Source: Nocardiopsis sp. CNR-923 | GTDB lineage: Bacteria; Actinomycetota; Actinomycetes; Streptosporangiales; Streptosporangiaceae | Direction: 5' to 3' | Assembly (NCBI RefSeq): GCF_001942255.1 | Contig: NZ_MKKC01000142.1 | Location: forward strand, 90,732 to 154,731 | DNA: 64,000 nucleotides | Shown here: one piece after another, positions 24,769-33,812 of the stretch | How positions within the stretch are numbered: position 1 is the first letter of the stretch | Layout of the letters: each line of letters opens with the position of its first letter | Position numbers and translations under genes: made by a program | The notes under the pieces: model-generated | What the model saw: only the letters and a program-made list of their open reading frames with translations | Database searches by the model: none | What the model was told of the DNA's origin: nothing

Positions 24769-27700
24769 CCGCCTCCACGGCCTTCATGATCCGCTTGTCC
24801 GAGACCGGGTAGGCGGTCCGCAGCTCCTGCGCGAACAGGCTGATCCGGTACTCCTCCAGCATCCAGCGCAGCTCGACCACGTCCGCGTCGGCCGACCGCC
24901 CGGCCGGGAGCGTGCCGACCACCGTGTGCACGGCCTGGCGCATCTGCTCGACCTTGGCCATGTTCACCTGGTCCCGGCGCGGGTTCTCCGGCAGCTTGGT
25001 CAGCCGGTACTCCACGCCCCGCAGGTAGCGGTGCAGGTCGTCGACGCGGGACACACCCGTGCGGGTGACGAACCCGTCGCAGACCAGATCGCCGAGCTGC
25101 CCCTGCACGTCGTTGAGCGACGGCAGCACCGCGAGGGACGTGGTGCCCTTGACCTTCTTGGACACCTTGCGCCACAGCACGAGCGCGCGGGCCACTCCGC
25201 CGAGGAGGTCGGTGAGGGTGTCCCCCAGGTCGGCGCGGACCCGGTCGGCGAGCTCGGCGAAGTCGTCCGCGTTCCACACCGGACCGCCCCCGCCGGCGAG
25301 CAGGTGGTCGACGGCGGCGGACTCGCAGTCGGCCATGAGCTTGCGGACCGACCCGTGCGGGTTGTCCGCGAGCGCGAGCTTGTCCGGGTTGTTCAGGCCC
25401 TTGCTCACCACGAGCGCCGGGGAGGGGACGGTGAGCAGGAGGAGTCGGCGGGTGCCCGCCCACATGGCGGCGCGCTGCTCGGCCCGGGTGTCGAAGATCC
25501 GCACGGCCACGCTCTCGCCCTCGTCCACCAGGGCGGGATACCCCTTGACCTTGGGACCGAGCGCCTTGCGTTCCAGGGTCCGCTCCAGCGGACCGAAGTC
25601 CCAGGAGGTGATCCCCTTCCTCTCCACGCCCTTGGCCTCGGCCGAGATCGCCTCGCGGAGTCGGGGTTTGAGCTTGGCTCGCAGCCGCTCCAGGTCCTTG
25701 TCCTCGGCCAGCGACCGGTTCCTGCCGTCCACCGCGCGGAAGGTGATGCGCAGGTGGTCGGGGACCTGTCCAGCTCGAAGGCGTTCGCGGGCACCCTCTC
25801 CCCCGCCATGCGGGTGAGTTCGGCGGCCAGGGCGTCCACGAGGGAGCCCTCGTAGGGGACCAGCCCGGCGATGGCCCGGGCGGCGTTGTCCGGGACCGGG
25901 ACGAAGCTGCGGCGCAGGGGCTTGGGCAGGGAACGGATCAGCGCGGTGACCAGGTCGTCGCGCAGGCCGGGGATCTGCCAGTCGAACCCGTCGGCCTCGA
26001 CCTGGTTGAGCACCTTGAGCGGGATGTGCGCGGTGACGCCGTCGGCGGCGCTGCCCGGCTCGAACTGGTAGGTCAACGGGAACGTGAACGGGCCCTGACG
26101 CCACACGTCGGGGTAGTCGTCCTCGCTGACGTCGCCCGCCCCGTCGTTGATCAGCTCGTCACGGGTGAAGTCGAGCAGCGCGGGGTCGGTGCGTTGCTCC
26201 TTCTTCCACCAGGAGTCGAAGTGCGCGGCGGAGACGACGGTCTCCGGGACACGGCGGTCGTAGAAGGCGAACAGGGCCTCGTCGTCGACGACGATGTCGC
26301 GCCGGCGGGCGCGGTGTTCGAGGTCCTCGACCTCCTCCAGGAGCTTGCGGTTGTCGTGGAAGAAGTGGTGGCGGGTGTCCCAGTCCCCCTCGACGAGCGC
26401 CCGCCGGATGAACAGCTCGCGCGAGAGCGCGGGGTCGATCCGCCCGTACTGCACCTTGCGCTGCACGACGATCGGCACGCCGTAGAGGGTGACGCGCTCG
26501 AACGCCATCACCGCGCCGCGCTTGCGCTCCCAGTGCGGCTCGCTGTGGTGGCGCTTGACGATATCGCCGGCGAGTTCCTCCGCCCACTCCGGTTCGATCC
26601 TGCCGACCATGCGCCCCCAGAGTTTGGAGGTCTCCACGAGTTCGGCGGCCATGACGAAGCGCGGCTGCTTCTTGAACAGCGACGAGCCCGGGAAGATCGC
26701 GAACCGCGCCCCGCGCCCGCCCAGGTACTCGTGCTTGTCGGGGTCCTTGAGGCCGATGTGCGAGAGCAGCCCCGCCAGCAGGGACATGTGCACGGAGCGG
26801 GTGTCGACGGCATCCTCCGGGAGGCGGGGGACCTCGACGTCCATGGACCGGAGCACCTGCTTGAGCTGGCCGTGGATGTCCTGCCACTCGCGCACGCGCA
26901 GGTAGTTGAGGAACTCCTCGCGGCACAGCCTGCGGAACTGGTTGCCCGACAGCTCCCGCTGCCGCTCGCGCAGGTGCCGCCAGAGGTTGAGGAAGGCGAG
27001 GAAGTCCGACTCCTTGTCGGCGAACCTGGCATGCGCGGCCTGCGCCTGCTGCTGCTTGTCGGTGGGCCGCTCGCGCGGGTCCTGGATGGACAGCGCCGAC
27101 GTGATCACCAGGACCTCGGCCAGACAGCCGCGTTCCTCGGCCTCCAGCACCATGCGGCCCAGGCGGGGGTCGATCGGCAGCTGGGCGAGGCGGCGGCCCG
27201 TGGGGGTGAGGCGGCGTCTGCTCCCGGAAGGGTCGGGATGCAGGGCGCGAGCTCGGTGAGGAGGTTGACGCCGTCCTTGATCTGGCGGTGGTCCGGGCCG
27301 TCGACGAACGGGAACGCGGCCACGTCGCCCAGACCGAGCGCGGCCATCTGGAGGATGACCGAGGCCAGGTTGGTGCGCAGGATCTCGGGGTCGGTGTACT
27401 CGGGGCGGGAGAGGAAGTCCTCCTCCGAGTACAGCCGGACGCAGATGCCCTCGGACACGCGGCCGCAGCGGCCCTTGCGCTGGTTGGCCGAGGCCTGGGA
27501 GACCGCCTCGATCGGCAGCCGCTGCACCTTGGTGCGGTGGCTGTACCGGGAGATGCGGGCGGTGCCGGGGTCGATGACGTACTTGATGCCCGGGACGGTC
27601 AGCGAGGTCTCGGCCACGTTGGTGGCCAACACGATCCGGCGTCCTCGGTGGGAGGTCCACACGCGTTTCTGCTCGGCCACCGACAGGCGCGCGTAGAGCG

Positions 27701-28694
27701 GCAGGACCTCGGTGCCGGGAAGCTTCTTCTTCTCCAGGGCCTCGGCGGTGTCGCGGATCTCCCGTTCACCGCTGAGGAAGACGAGGACGTCGCCGGGCGC
27801 CTCGCGGCCCAGCTCGTCGACGGCGTCGAGGATCGCCTGGGTCTGGTCGCGGTCGGTCCCGACGCCCGGGTTGCGCTCCTCGGGGTCGAGGATCTGGTCG
27901 GAGATCGGCCGGTAGCGGACCTCGACCGGGTAGGTGCGGCCGGAGACCTCGACGATCGGGGCGTCGTCGAAGTGGCGGGAGAAGCGTTCGGGGTCGATGG
28001 TCGCCGAGGTGATGACGACCTTGAGGTCGGGGCGCTTGGGCAGCAGCTGTCTCAGGTACCCCAGGAGGAAGTCGATGTTGAGGCTGCGCTCGTGGGCCTC
28101 GTCGATGATGAGCGTGTCGTAGGCGCGCAGCATGCGGTCGTGCTGGATCTCGGCGAGCAGGATGCCGTCGGTCATGAGCTTGACCAGCGTGCTGTCGCTG
28201 GAGGAGTCGGTGAAGCGCACCTTGTAGCCGACGGTCTCGCCGAGCGCGGTGCCGACCTCGTCCGCGATGCGTTCGGCGACCGTGCGCGCGGCGAGGCGGC
28301 GCGGCTGTGTGTGGCCGATGGTTCCCATGACGCCGCGACCGAGTTCGAGGCAGATCTTGGGCAGCTGTGTGGTCTTGCCGGAGCCGGTCTCACCGGCGAC
28401 GATGACGACCTGGTGGTCGCGGATGGCCGCGGCGATGTCCTCGCGGCGGGCGCTGACCGGCAGGTCCTCGGGGTAGGTGAGTTCGGGCACGGCCTCGCGG
28501 CGCAGGTCCACGCGCAGGACGGCCTCGTCGATGTCCCGGCCGATCTGCTCGGTCACCGAGGCGCGACGGCGCTCGTCACGGATCTTGGCCAGGCCGTCGA
28601 TGCGGCGGCGAAGCCGGTGCCGGTCCGTCGGCATGAGGTCGCGCAGCCGCGATCGGAGTGTGTCCGCGCCGGGCGCGGGCGTGGTGGTGCTCAT
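24749..28694 (-). CDS. hrpA: ATP-dependent RNA helicase HrpA (two frameshifts)
   Basis: A DEAH-box helicase of about 1315 residues after repair, normal for HrpA. Motif I GETGSGKTT, motif Ia TQPRRLAARTVAERIAD, motif II DEAH in LIIDEAHERS, motif III SATID, motif IV VLVFLSGEREI, motif V TNVAETSLTVPG, motif VI QRKGRCGR. HA2 and the long HrpA-specific C-terminal domain follow. The frame breaks near 27244-27248 (one G restores LLTELGALHPDP) and 25767-25771 (one C restores FELDQVPDHLRITFRA). E. coli HrpA acts on mRNA and stalled ribosomes. It ends by overlapping the convergent ATPase gene. Confidence 0.92.
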
Positions 28695-29147
28695 CAGTTC
28701 ACTAGGTTATGAGGGCGGGCAACCGGTTTTCTCCGCGCGGTGGCGGTGGCGGTGGCGCCGCGCGGTCGGGCCGCGGCGGACCGGCGGTGCGGGGTCGGGC
28801 GGGCCGTACTGGCCAACGCCGGTCCCGCCGCGATTGTTCCGCGCACCGCCCGGCCGGCGTCGCGCGCCGCTGCGGCCCGGGACGGTGGCGCCCGCGTCGC
28901 GGCCCGGACGTGAGGTCCGTCTGCCGAGTGGGGTGTCCGGGAGTGCCGCTCTCCGGCACGCCGCCGACGGCGAGGCGCTGCTCCCCGCCGTCGCCACGAG
29001 GGAGCTCGAACGGCTGGGCGAGGTGGTCGACCTGCTGCGCACCGCCGCCGGTTGACCGGGAACGTTGACGGGGTGTGCCGCGCCTCGCCCGATCGTTGAC
29101 ATCCTGTCCGCCTCCGCGCGGCGACCACGGAACTAGGGTTGCGTGCC
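28695..29147. other. Very GC-rich stretch with no assignable gene
   Basis: About 450 bases upstream of hrpA (minus) and of the cupin gene (plus). All frames are open for long distances because of extreme GC, but the translations are Arg/Pro/Gly-rich without motifs. One plus frame ending at 29055 has a protein-like tail (RELERLGEVVDLLRTAAG), with no credible start. I leave it unassigned. Confidence 0.35.
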
Positions 29148-29516
29148 ATGACGACGAACGACCGGGCAAGCGCCCCCTTCGCCCTCCGCATCGCCGACGC
29201 GACCTGGAACCGGAACCGCTCGACCCCGAGCAGATCGTCTCCGGCGACCCCGTGGTGACCGGGAAGGTGCTGTGGGAGTCCGCAGACGGCGCCCAGATCC
29301 GCGGACTGTGGCAGATCACGCCCGGTGTGGTCACCGACACCGAGGCCGACGAGCTGTTCGTCGTGGTGAGCGGGCGCGCACCGTCGAGGTGGACGGCGGC
29401 CCCACCCTGGAGGTCGGCCCCGGCGACGCGTGCGTCCTGCGCGAGGGCGACCGGACCACCTGGACCGTTCACGAGACGCTGCGCAAGGCCTACCACATCA
29501 GCTTCCCCGGTCCTGA
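29148..29516 (+). CDS. Small cupin-domain protein (probably three frameshifts)
   Basis: About 123 residues after repair, the usual size for DUF861-type single-domain cupins. Starts ATG 29148 (TTNDRASAPFALRIADA), then DPEQIVSGDPVVTGKVLWE and RGLWQITPGVVTDTEADELF. The second cupin motif is VEVGPGDACVLREG in the form LEVGPGDACVLREG, ending ETLRKAYHISFPGP. Missing bases near 29198-29202 and 29376-29381 join the three frames. A third, at about 29512, would put TGA 29514-29516 in frame. Function of such cupins is mostly unknown. It is unlikely to belong to the PKS cluster. Confidence 0.6.
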
Positions 29517-29696
29517 AGGAACCGGCATCAGGGCGCCCACGACCCCTGAGGTGGTGTCCCACTCCGCGAACGGGCCGCAGTGGTCCGGCCGCGGGACTCC
29601 ACCGGCGCGGGGGGATCCCCGTCCTCGGCCCGATCCTTCGAAAACCCTGGAACACCCGGTCTTGAGCGGCCACGGACGGATCCCTAGGATCCACCC

Positions 29697-30359
29697 ATGG
29701 CCGAGCAGACCAGCATCACCACCGACATTCTCGACTACGTGCGGAGCGTGTCGCTTCGAGACGACGCCATCCTCTCCGGGCTGCGTGAGGAGACGGCCGC
29801 GCTCCCCGGGGGAACGGCCATGCGAGTCATGGCGGAGGAGGGACAGCTACTGACCCTCCTCGTCGGCCTGACGGGCGCCAGGTCGGTCCTGGAGATCGGT
29901 ACGTTCACGGGGTACAGCGCCCTGTGCCTGGCACGGGCGCTCCCCGCCGACGGACGACTCGTCACGTGCGACGTCACGGACCGCTGGGTGGATCTCGCCC
30001 TCCCCTACTGGGAACGGGCGGGGGTGAAGGAGAGGATCGAGATGCTGGTCGGCGACGCCTCGGAAACGCTGTGCGAACTCCTGGACCAGAGAGGCCGGGA
30101 AATCTTCGACCTCGTCTTCATCGACGCCGACAAGAGGAACTACCCCGCGTACTTCGAATACGCCGTCTCGCTCACCCGCCCCGGCGGCCTGATCGTCATC
30201 GACAACACCCTCTTCTCCGGGCGCGTGGTCGACGCCGGGACCCGGGACCCGGACACAGTCGCGATCCGGGAACTGAACGCGGCCCTGCGCGACGACGAGC
30301 GCGTGGAGATCTCCATGCTGGTCATGGCGGACGGGATCACCCTCGCCCGCAAGCGGTAG
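29697..30359 (+). CDS. fkbG: O-methyltransferase, FkbG-like (methoxymalonyl-ACP pathway)
   Basis: A 220-residue SAM-dependent O-methyltransferase of the caffeoyl-CoA OMT family (methyltransferase family 3). SAM motif LEIGTFTGYSALCLA at about residues 64-78; metal-binding acidic residues in FDLVFIDADKRNY and VIDNTLFSGRV. FkbG/Asm17-type enzymes methylate the hydroxyl of hydroxymalonyl-ACP. It is convergent with fkbH (14-base gap) and completes the five-gene methoxymalonyl set, which supports this role over a general catechol OMT. ATG 29697. Confidence 0.85.
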   Translation: MAEQTSITTDILDYVRSVSLRDDAILSGLREETAALPGGTAMRVMAEEGQLLTLLVGLTGARSVLEIGTFTGYSALCLARALPADGRLVTCDVTDRWVDLALPYWERAGVKERIEMLVGDASETLCELLDQRGREIFDLVFIDADKRNYPAYFEYAVSLTRPGGLIVIDNTLFSGRVVDAGTRDPDTVAIRELNAALRDDERVEISMLVMADGITLARKR

Positions 30360-30373
30360 GGCCCGGGTCCCGT

Positions 30374-31459
30374 TCAGGCCAGGTCGACGGCCTCGACGAC
30401 CATGGTCACGGGGGTCTCCCGGCGCTCGGAGACCAGGTGCAGGCGCTGCACGTCTGCCTCCGACGGCCGGGGGACCGCGTCACGGCACACGCACGGCTCC
30501 TCCGTGAAGCCGGCGAACCGATAGGCGATCTCCATCATCCGGTTGCGGTCGGTCGGCCTGAAGTCGGCCACCAGGTGCGCCCCGGCCCGGGCCGCCTGAT
30601 CCACGAGCCAGTCGAGGATGGCGGCCCCCACACCGAAGGACACCACCCGGCAGGAGGTCGCCAGCAGCTTCAGATGCCAGACCGCCGCGTCCTTGCGCAC
30701 CAGGGTCACCCCAACCGCGCCGTGCGGCCCGAAACGATCGGTGAGCGTGGTGACCAGGACCTCGTGCGCGGGGTCGGTGGCCAGGGAGCGCAACGCCGAT
30801 GCCGAGTAGTGCACACCTGTGGCGTTCATCTGGCTGGTGCGCAGGGTCAGTTCCTCGACCCGGGACAGCTCCTCGCCCGCGGCGCGGCCGATCCCCATCA
30901 CCAGGTCCAGCGACCGCAGGAAACCCTCGTCCGGCCCGGTGAACTCCGACCGGGCGGCCTCGCGCTCGAACCCCGCCTGGTACATGTGCCTCCTTCGCCG
31001 TGCGTCCACGGTCACGACCTCGGGGCGGAACTCGGGCAGGTCCGGCAGCGAGGCGGCCTGCTCGGCGGTGTAGCACCGCACCGCGGGCAGCCCGTACGCG
31101 ACCTCGGCGCGCTCGGCCGGCTGGTCGTCGACGAACGCGACCGCACCGTATGCGAAGTCCAGCCGGTCGGCGATCGCGCGCACCGACTCCGACTTGGGCC
31201 CCCAACCGATGCGGGGCAGGACGAAGTACTCGGCCAGGCCCAGCCGTTCCAGCCGTGTCCAGGCCAGGTCGTGGTCGTTCTTGCTGGCCACGGACTGTAG
31301 GACGCCGCGTGTGTCCAACTCCTGGACGACCTGGCGTACCTCGTCCGGGACGCGCACCTCGCCGCCCTCCAGAAGGGTGCCCTTCCACAGGGTGTCGTCG
31401 AGGTCCCAGACCAGGCATTTCACCAGCGCGGTCCGTCCGTTGTCCGGGTCTGTGCTCAC
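30374..31459 (-). CDS. fkbH: FkbH-like glyceryl-ACP synthase/phosphatase (HAD family)
   Basis: A 361-residue bifunctional protein. It takes the glyceryl group from 1,3-bisphosphoglycerate, dephosphorylates it and loads it on the dedicated ACP. The N-terminal HAD-IIIC domain has VWDLDDTLWKG (motif DxDxT), then SKNDHDLAW and FVDDQPAERAEV. The C-terminal acyltransferase-like half has FGPHGAVGVTLV and ATSCRVVSFGVGAAILDWL. GTG 31459 is preceded by GGGAGAGG at good spacing. It is the last gene of the fkbK-J-I-H run and 32 bases after fkbI. Confidence 0.93.
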   Translation of the reverse strand: MSTDPDNGRTALVKCLVWDLDDTLWKGTLLEGGEVRVPDEVRQVVQELDTRGVLQSVASKNDHDLAWTRLERLGLAEYFVLPRIGWGPKSESVRAIADRLDFAYGAVAFVDDQPAERAEVAYGLPAVRCYTAEQAASLPDLPEFRPEVVTVDARRRRHMYQAGFEREAARSEFTGPDEGFLRSLDLVMGIGRAAGEELSRVEELTLRTSQMNATGVHYSASALRSLATDPAHEVLVTTLTDRFGPHGAVGVTLVRKDAAVWHLKLLATSCRVVSFGVGAAILDWLVDQAARAGAHLVADFRPTDRNRMMEIAYRFAGFTEEPCVCRDAVPRPSEADVQRLHLVSERRETPVTMVVEAVDLA

Positions 31460-31491
31460 TGGATCCTCTCCCGTTTGTCGCTGCGGTCGGC

Positions 31492-32601
31492 TCAGCCGGC
31501 GGTGGCCAGCACGTGGTCGGCCAGGATGAGCGTGCACATCTCGCTGCTGCCCTCGATGATCTCCATCAGCCGGGCGTCGCGGTGGGCGCGCGCCACGGCG
31601 TGTCCGTCACGCGCCCCCGCCGACGCCAGGACCTGGAGAGCCGCGTAGGACCCCGAGACGGCCTGCGCGGCGCTGACGTGTTTGGCCAGCACCGTGGCCG
31701 CGACCATGTCGGGCGAGCCGGCGTCCCAGCGGTCACTGGCGTGTTCGCACGCGTGGGTGGCGATCCGTTCGGCGGTGTAGGTCTCGGCGAGGTGGCGCGC
31801 GACGAGTTGGTGCCGGCCGATCGGGACCCCGAACTGTTCGCGGGTCCGCGCGTGCCTGGTCGCCTCCGCCAGGCAGGACCGCAGAATGCCCACACACCCC
31901 CAGGCCACCGACATCCGCCCGTGGGTCAGTGCGGCGGTGACCAGGAGGGGCAGTGGCAGTCCGGTGCCGCCGAGCACGGCGTCGACCGGTACGCGGACAC
32001 CGTCGAAGACGAGGTCGGCGTGCCCGGCGGCCCGGCAGCCCAGGGGGTCGGGGATCCGGTCGACGGTGACGCCGGGGGCGTCAGCGGGGATCACGACCGC
32101 CGCGGCCGCGTCCCCGAACCGGCCGAACACCAGGAGCAGGTCGGCGTAGACGGAGGTGGTGATCCACGTCTTGCGTCCGTCGACCACCACCGTGTCGCCC
32201 TCGGCCCGGATGGTGGTGGCCATGGCCGAGAGGTCGCTGCCCGCACCGGGCTCGCTGAAGGCGGCCGCGGCGATCTCCCCGCCTGCCAGGCGCGGCAGGT
32301 ACCGGGCCCGCTGCTCCTCGTCACCGAGCCGTTCGACACTGCCCGCGACCATCTGCTGAGAAGTCATCACACTGCGCACGGAGCTGCACAGGCTCCCCGC
32401 GTGTGCTGTGAGTTCTCCTGCGTCCCGGCTGTTCAGTCCCAGCCCGCCGTACCGCGCGGGCGTCTGGGGGCACAGCAGGCCCTCGGTGGCGAGCGCGTGC
32501 CGGACCTCGACGGGCAGCAGGCCGGCCCGGTCCCACTCGGCGGCCCGGTCGCCGACGACCTCGCTCACCCGCGCGGCCAGGTCCGTCACGCCGTCAGCCA
32601 T
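31492..32601 (-). CDS. fkbI: FkbI-like acyl-CoA dehydrogenase (hydroxymalonyl pathway)
   Basis: A 369-residue flavin-dependent acyl-CoA dehydrogenase. Family features: FSEPGAGSDLSAMATT, RKTWITTSVYADLLLVFG, the helical C-terminal domain and IIEGSSEM near the end, where a general dehydrogenase would have YEGTxxI. In FK520, ansamitocin and geldanamycin pathways the homologue acts on glyceryl-derived ACP substrates on the way to hydroxymalonyl-ACP. ATG 32601 overlaps the ACP gene end by eight bases, so the two are translationally coupled. Confidence 0.9.
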   Translation of the reverse strand: MADGVTDLAARVSEVVGDRAAEWDRAGLLPVEVRHALATEGLLCPQTPARYGGLGLNSRDAGELTAHAGSLCSSVRSVMTSQQMVAGSVERLGDEEQRARYLPRLAGGEIAAAAFSEPGAGSDLSAMATTIRAEGDTVVVDGRKTWITTSVYADLLLVFGRFGDAAAAVVIPADAPGVTVDRIPDPLGCRAAGHADLVFDGVRVPVDAVLGGTGLPLPLLVTAALTHGRMSVAWGCVGILRSCLAEATRHARTREQFGVPIGRHQLVARHLAETYTAERIATHACEHASDRWDAGSPDMVAATVLAKHVSAAQAVSGSYAALQVLASAGARDGHAVARAHRDARLMEIIEGSSEMCTLILADHVLATAG

Positions 32602-32875
32602 CGGTGGCCCCGTCGGTCCTCAGACGCAGGACCAGGTCGGCCATGGTCCGGACGGTACGGAAGTTGTCGAGTCTGAGGTCGCCGCCGCGGATGGACACAC
32701 CATGGGTCCGCTCCAGGTGCACGACGAGTTCCATGGCGAACATCGACGACAGCCCGCCGGTGGCGAACAGGTCGACGTCCTCGCCCCACGACGCCCGGGT
32801 CCGGCTTTCCAGGAAGGTGATGAGTTCGGTCACGATCCCCCGGTGTCCCTGGGACTCGTGGGTGGGCGCGGTCAT
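32594..32875 (-). CDS. fkbJ: FkbJ-like acyl carrier protein for methoxymalonate
   Basis: A 93-residue stand-alone ACP. The phosphopantetheine serine is in DLFATGGLSSMFAMELVVHL, the FkbJ-type pattern (GLVSSLFAMQL in relatives) rather than the PKS DSL. It carries the glyceryl to methoxymalonyl intermediates. ATG 32875 overlaps the fkbK stop by four bases (ATGA) and its own end overlaps fkbI. Confidence 0.92.
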   Translation of the reverse strand: MTAPTHESQGHRGIVTELITFLESRTRASWGEDVDLFATGGLSSMFAMELVVHLERTHGVSIRGGDLRLDNFRTVRTMADLVLRLRTDGATDG

Positions 32876-33759
32876 GACAGTTGCTCCGTCCGTTCGTAGG
32901 TGAAGAATCCTCGGCCGCTCTTGCGACCGAGGTCACCCGCCGCGACCTTCTCCAGCAGGAGGTCGCAGGGGCGGCAGCGCTCGTCGCCGGTGCGCTCGTG
33001 CAGCACCCGCAGTGAGTCGACGAGGTTGTCGAGGCCGATCAGGTCCGCGGTGCGCAGCGGACCCGTCCGGTGGCCGAGGCACCCGACCATGAGGGAGTCG
33101 ACGTCCTCAGCGCTCGCGGTTCCCTCCTGCACCACCCTGACCGCGTCGTTGATCATCGGGTGCAGGAGGCGGCTGGTGACGAATCCGGGCGTGTCGGCCA
33201 CCACCACCGACGCACGGCGCAGCACGTCCAGCAGGTCCTGGAGCGCGTTCAGGGTGCGCGGGGCGGTCCGTGCCCCCCGGACGACCTCGACGGTGCGGAT
33301 GAGGTAGGGGGGGTTCATGAAGTGGGTGCCCACCAGCTCCTCGGGGCGGGGCGGGTACGCGGCGAGGTCGTCCACGGGAATGGACGAGGTGTTGGTGACC
33401 AGGACCGTACCCGGCTTGGTCCGGGTGCCCACCTCGTTGAGGAGGGCGGCCTTGAGGTCGAACCGCTCGGTGATGGCCTCGATGACGACCGTGGCCTCGG
33501 CCACGGGGGACACTGTCGTGGCGGTGCTGAGCCGCCCTGGGGCGACCCCCTCGGGCACAGCGCCCATCAAATGGGCGACGCGCGTCTGGTGGTCGATCCT
33601 GGCGCGTGCCCCCTCAAGGGCGACCTCGTCGACGTCGACCAGGGTCACCGGCACTCCGTGGACCAGGGCGAGGGACGTGATCCCGGCGCCCATGGTCCCG
33701 GCCCCGAGCACCGTGATCCGGTGCTCGTCGGGACGTGGCCGCACCAGATCCGTGGGCAT
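32872..33759 (-). CDS. fkbK: FkbK-like 3-hydroxyacyl-CoA dehydrogenase family protein
   Basis: A 295-residue NAD-dependent dehydrogenase. Cofactor motif ITVLGAGTMGAGITSLAL at about residues 14-31; later NTSSIPVDDLAA, GTHFMNPPYLIRTVEVV and DTPGFVTSRLLHPMINDAV, typical of 3-hydroxybutyryl-CoA dehydrogenases. In the methoxymalonyl pathway it oxidises the C3 alcohol of glyceryl-ACP. ATG 33759 has CAGGAG upstream. It starts 53 bases after the thioesterase end of the last PKS gene and leads the fkbK-J-I-H run. Confidence 0.92.
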   Translation of the reverse strand: MPTDLVRPRPDEHRITVLGAGTMGAGITSLALVHGVPVTLVDVDEVALEGARARIDHQTRVAHLMGAVPEGVAPGRLSTATTVSPVAEATVVIEAITERFDLKAALLNEVGTRTKPGTVLVTNTSSIPVDDLAAYPPRPEELVGTHFMNPPYLIRTVEVVRGARTAPRTLNALQDLLDVLRRASVVVADTPGFVTSRLLHPMINDAVRVVQEGTASAEDVDSLMVGCLGHRTGPLRTADLIGLDNLVDSLRVLHERTGDERCRPCDLLLEKVAAGDLGRKSGRGFFTYERTEQLS

Positions 33760-33812
33760 GGCGGTCTCCTGCCTCGTATGGAGGGACGGGGTGTGTCGGC
33801 GGTCGGGGGCGC

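Noticed and set aside
28477..29055. Plus-strand frame ending in a protein-like helix upstream of the cupin gene
   Set aside because: Most of it lies opposite the hrpA 5' end and there is no start with a binding site; too weak to call a gene.
29697..30359. O-methyltransferase as a stand-alone catechol/caffeoyl-CoA enzyme
   Set aside because: Its place next to fkbH-I-J-K makes the methoxymalonyl role more likely, though sequence alone does not prove it.
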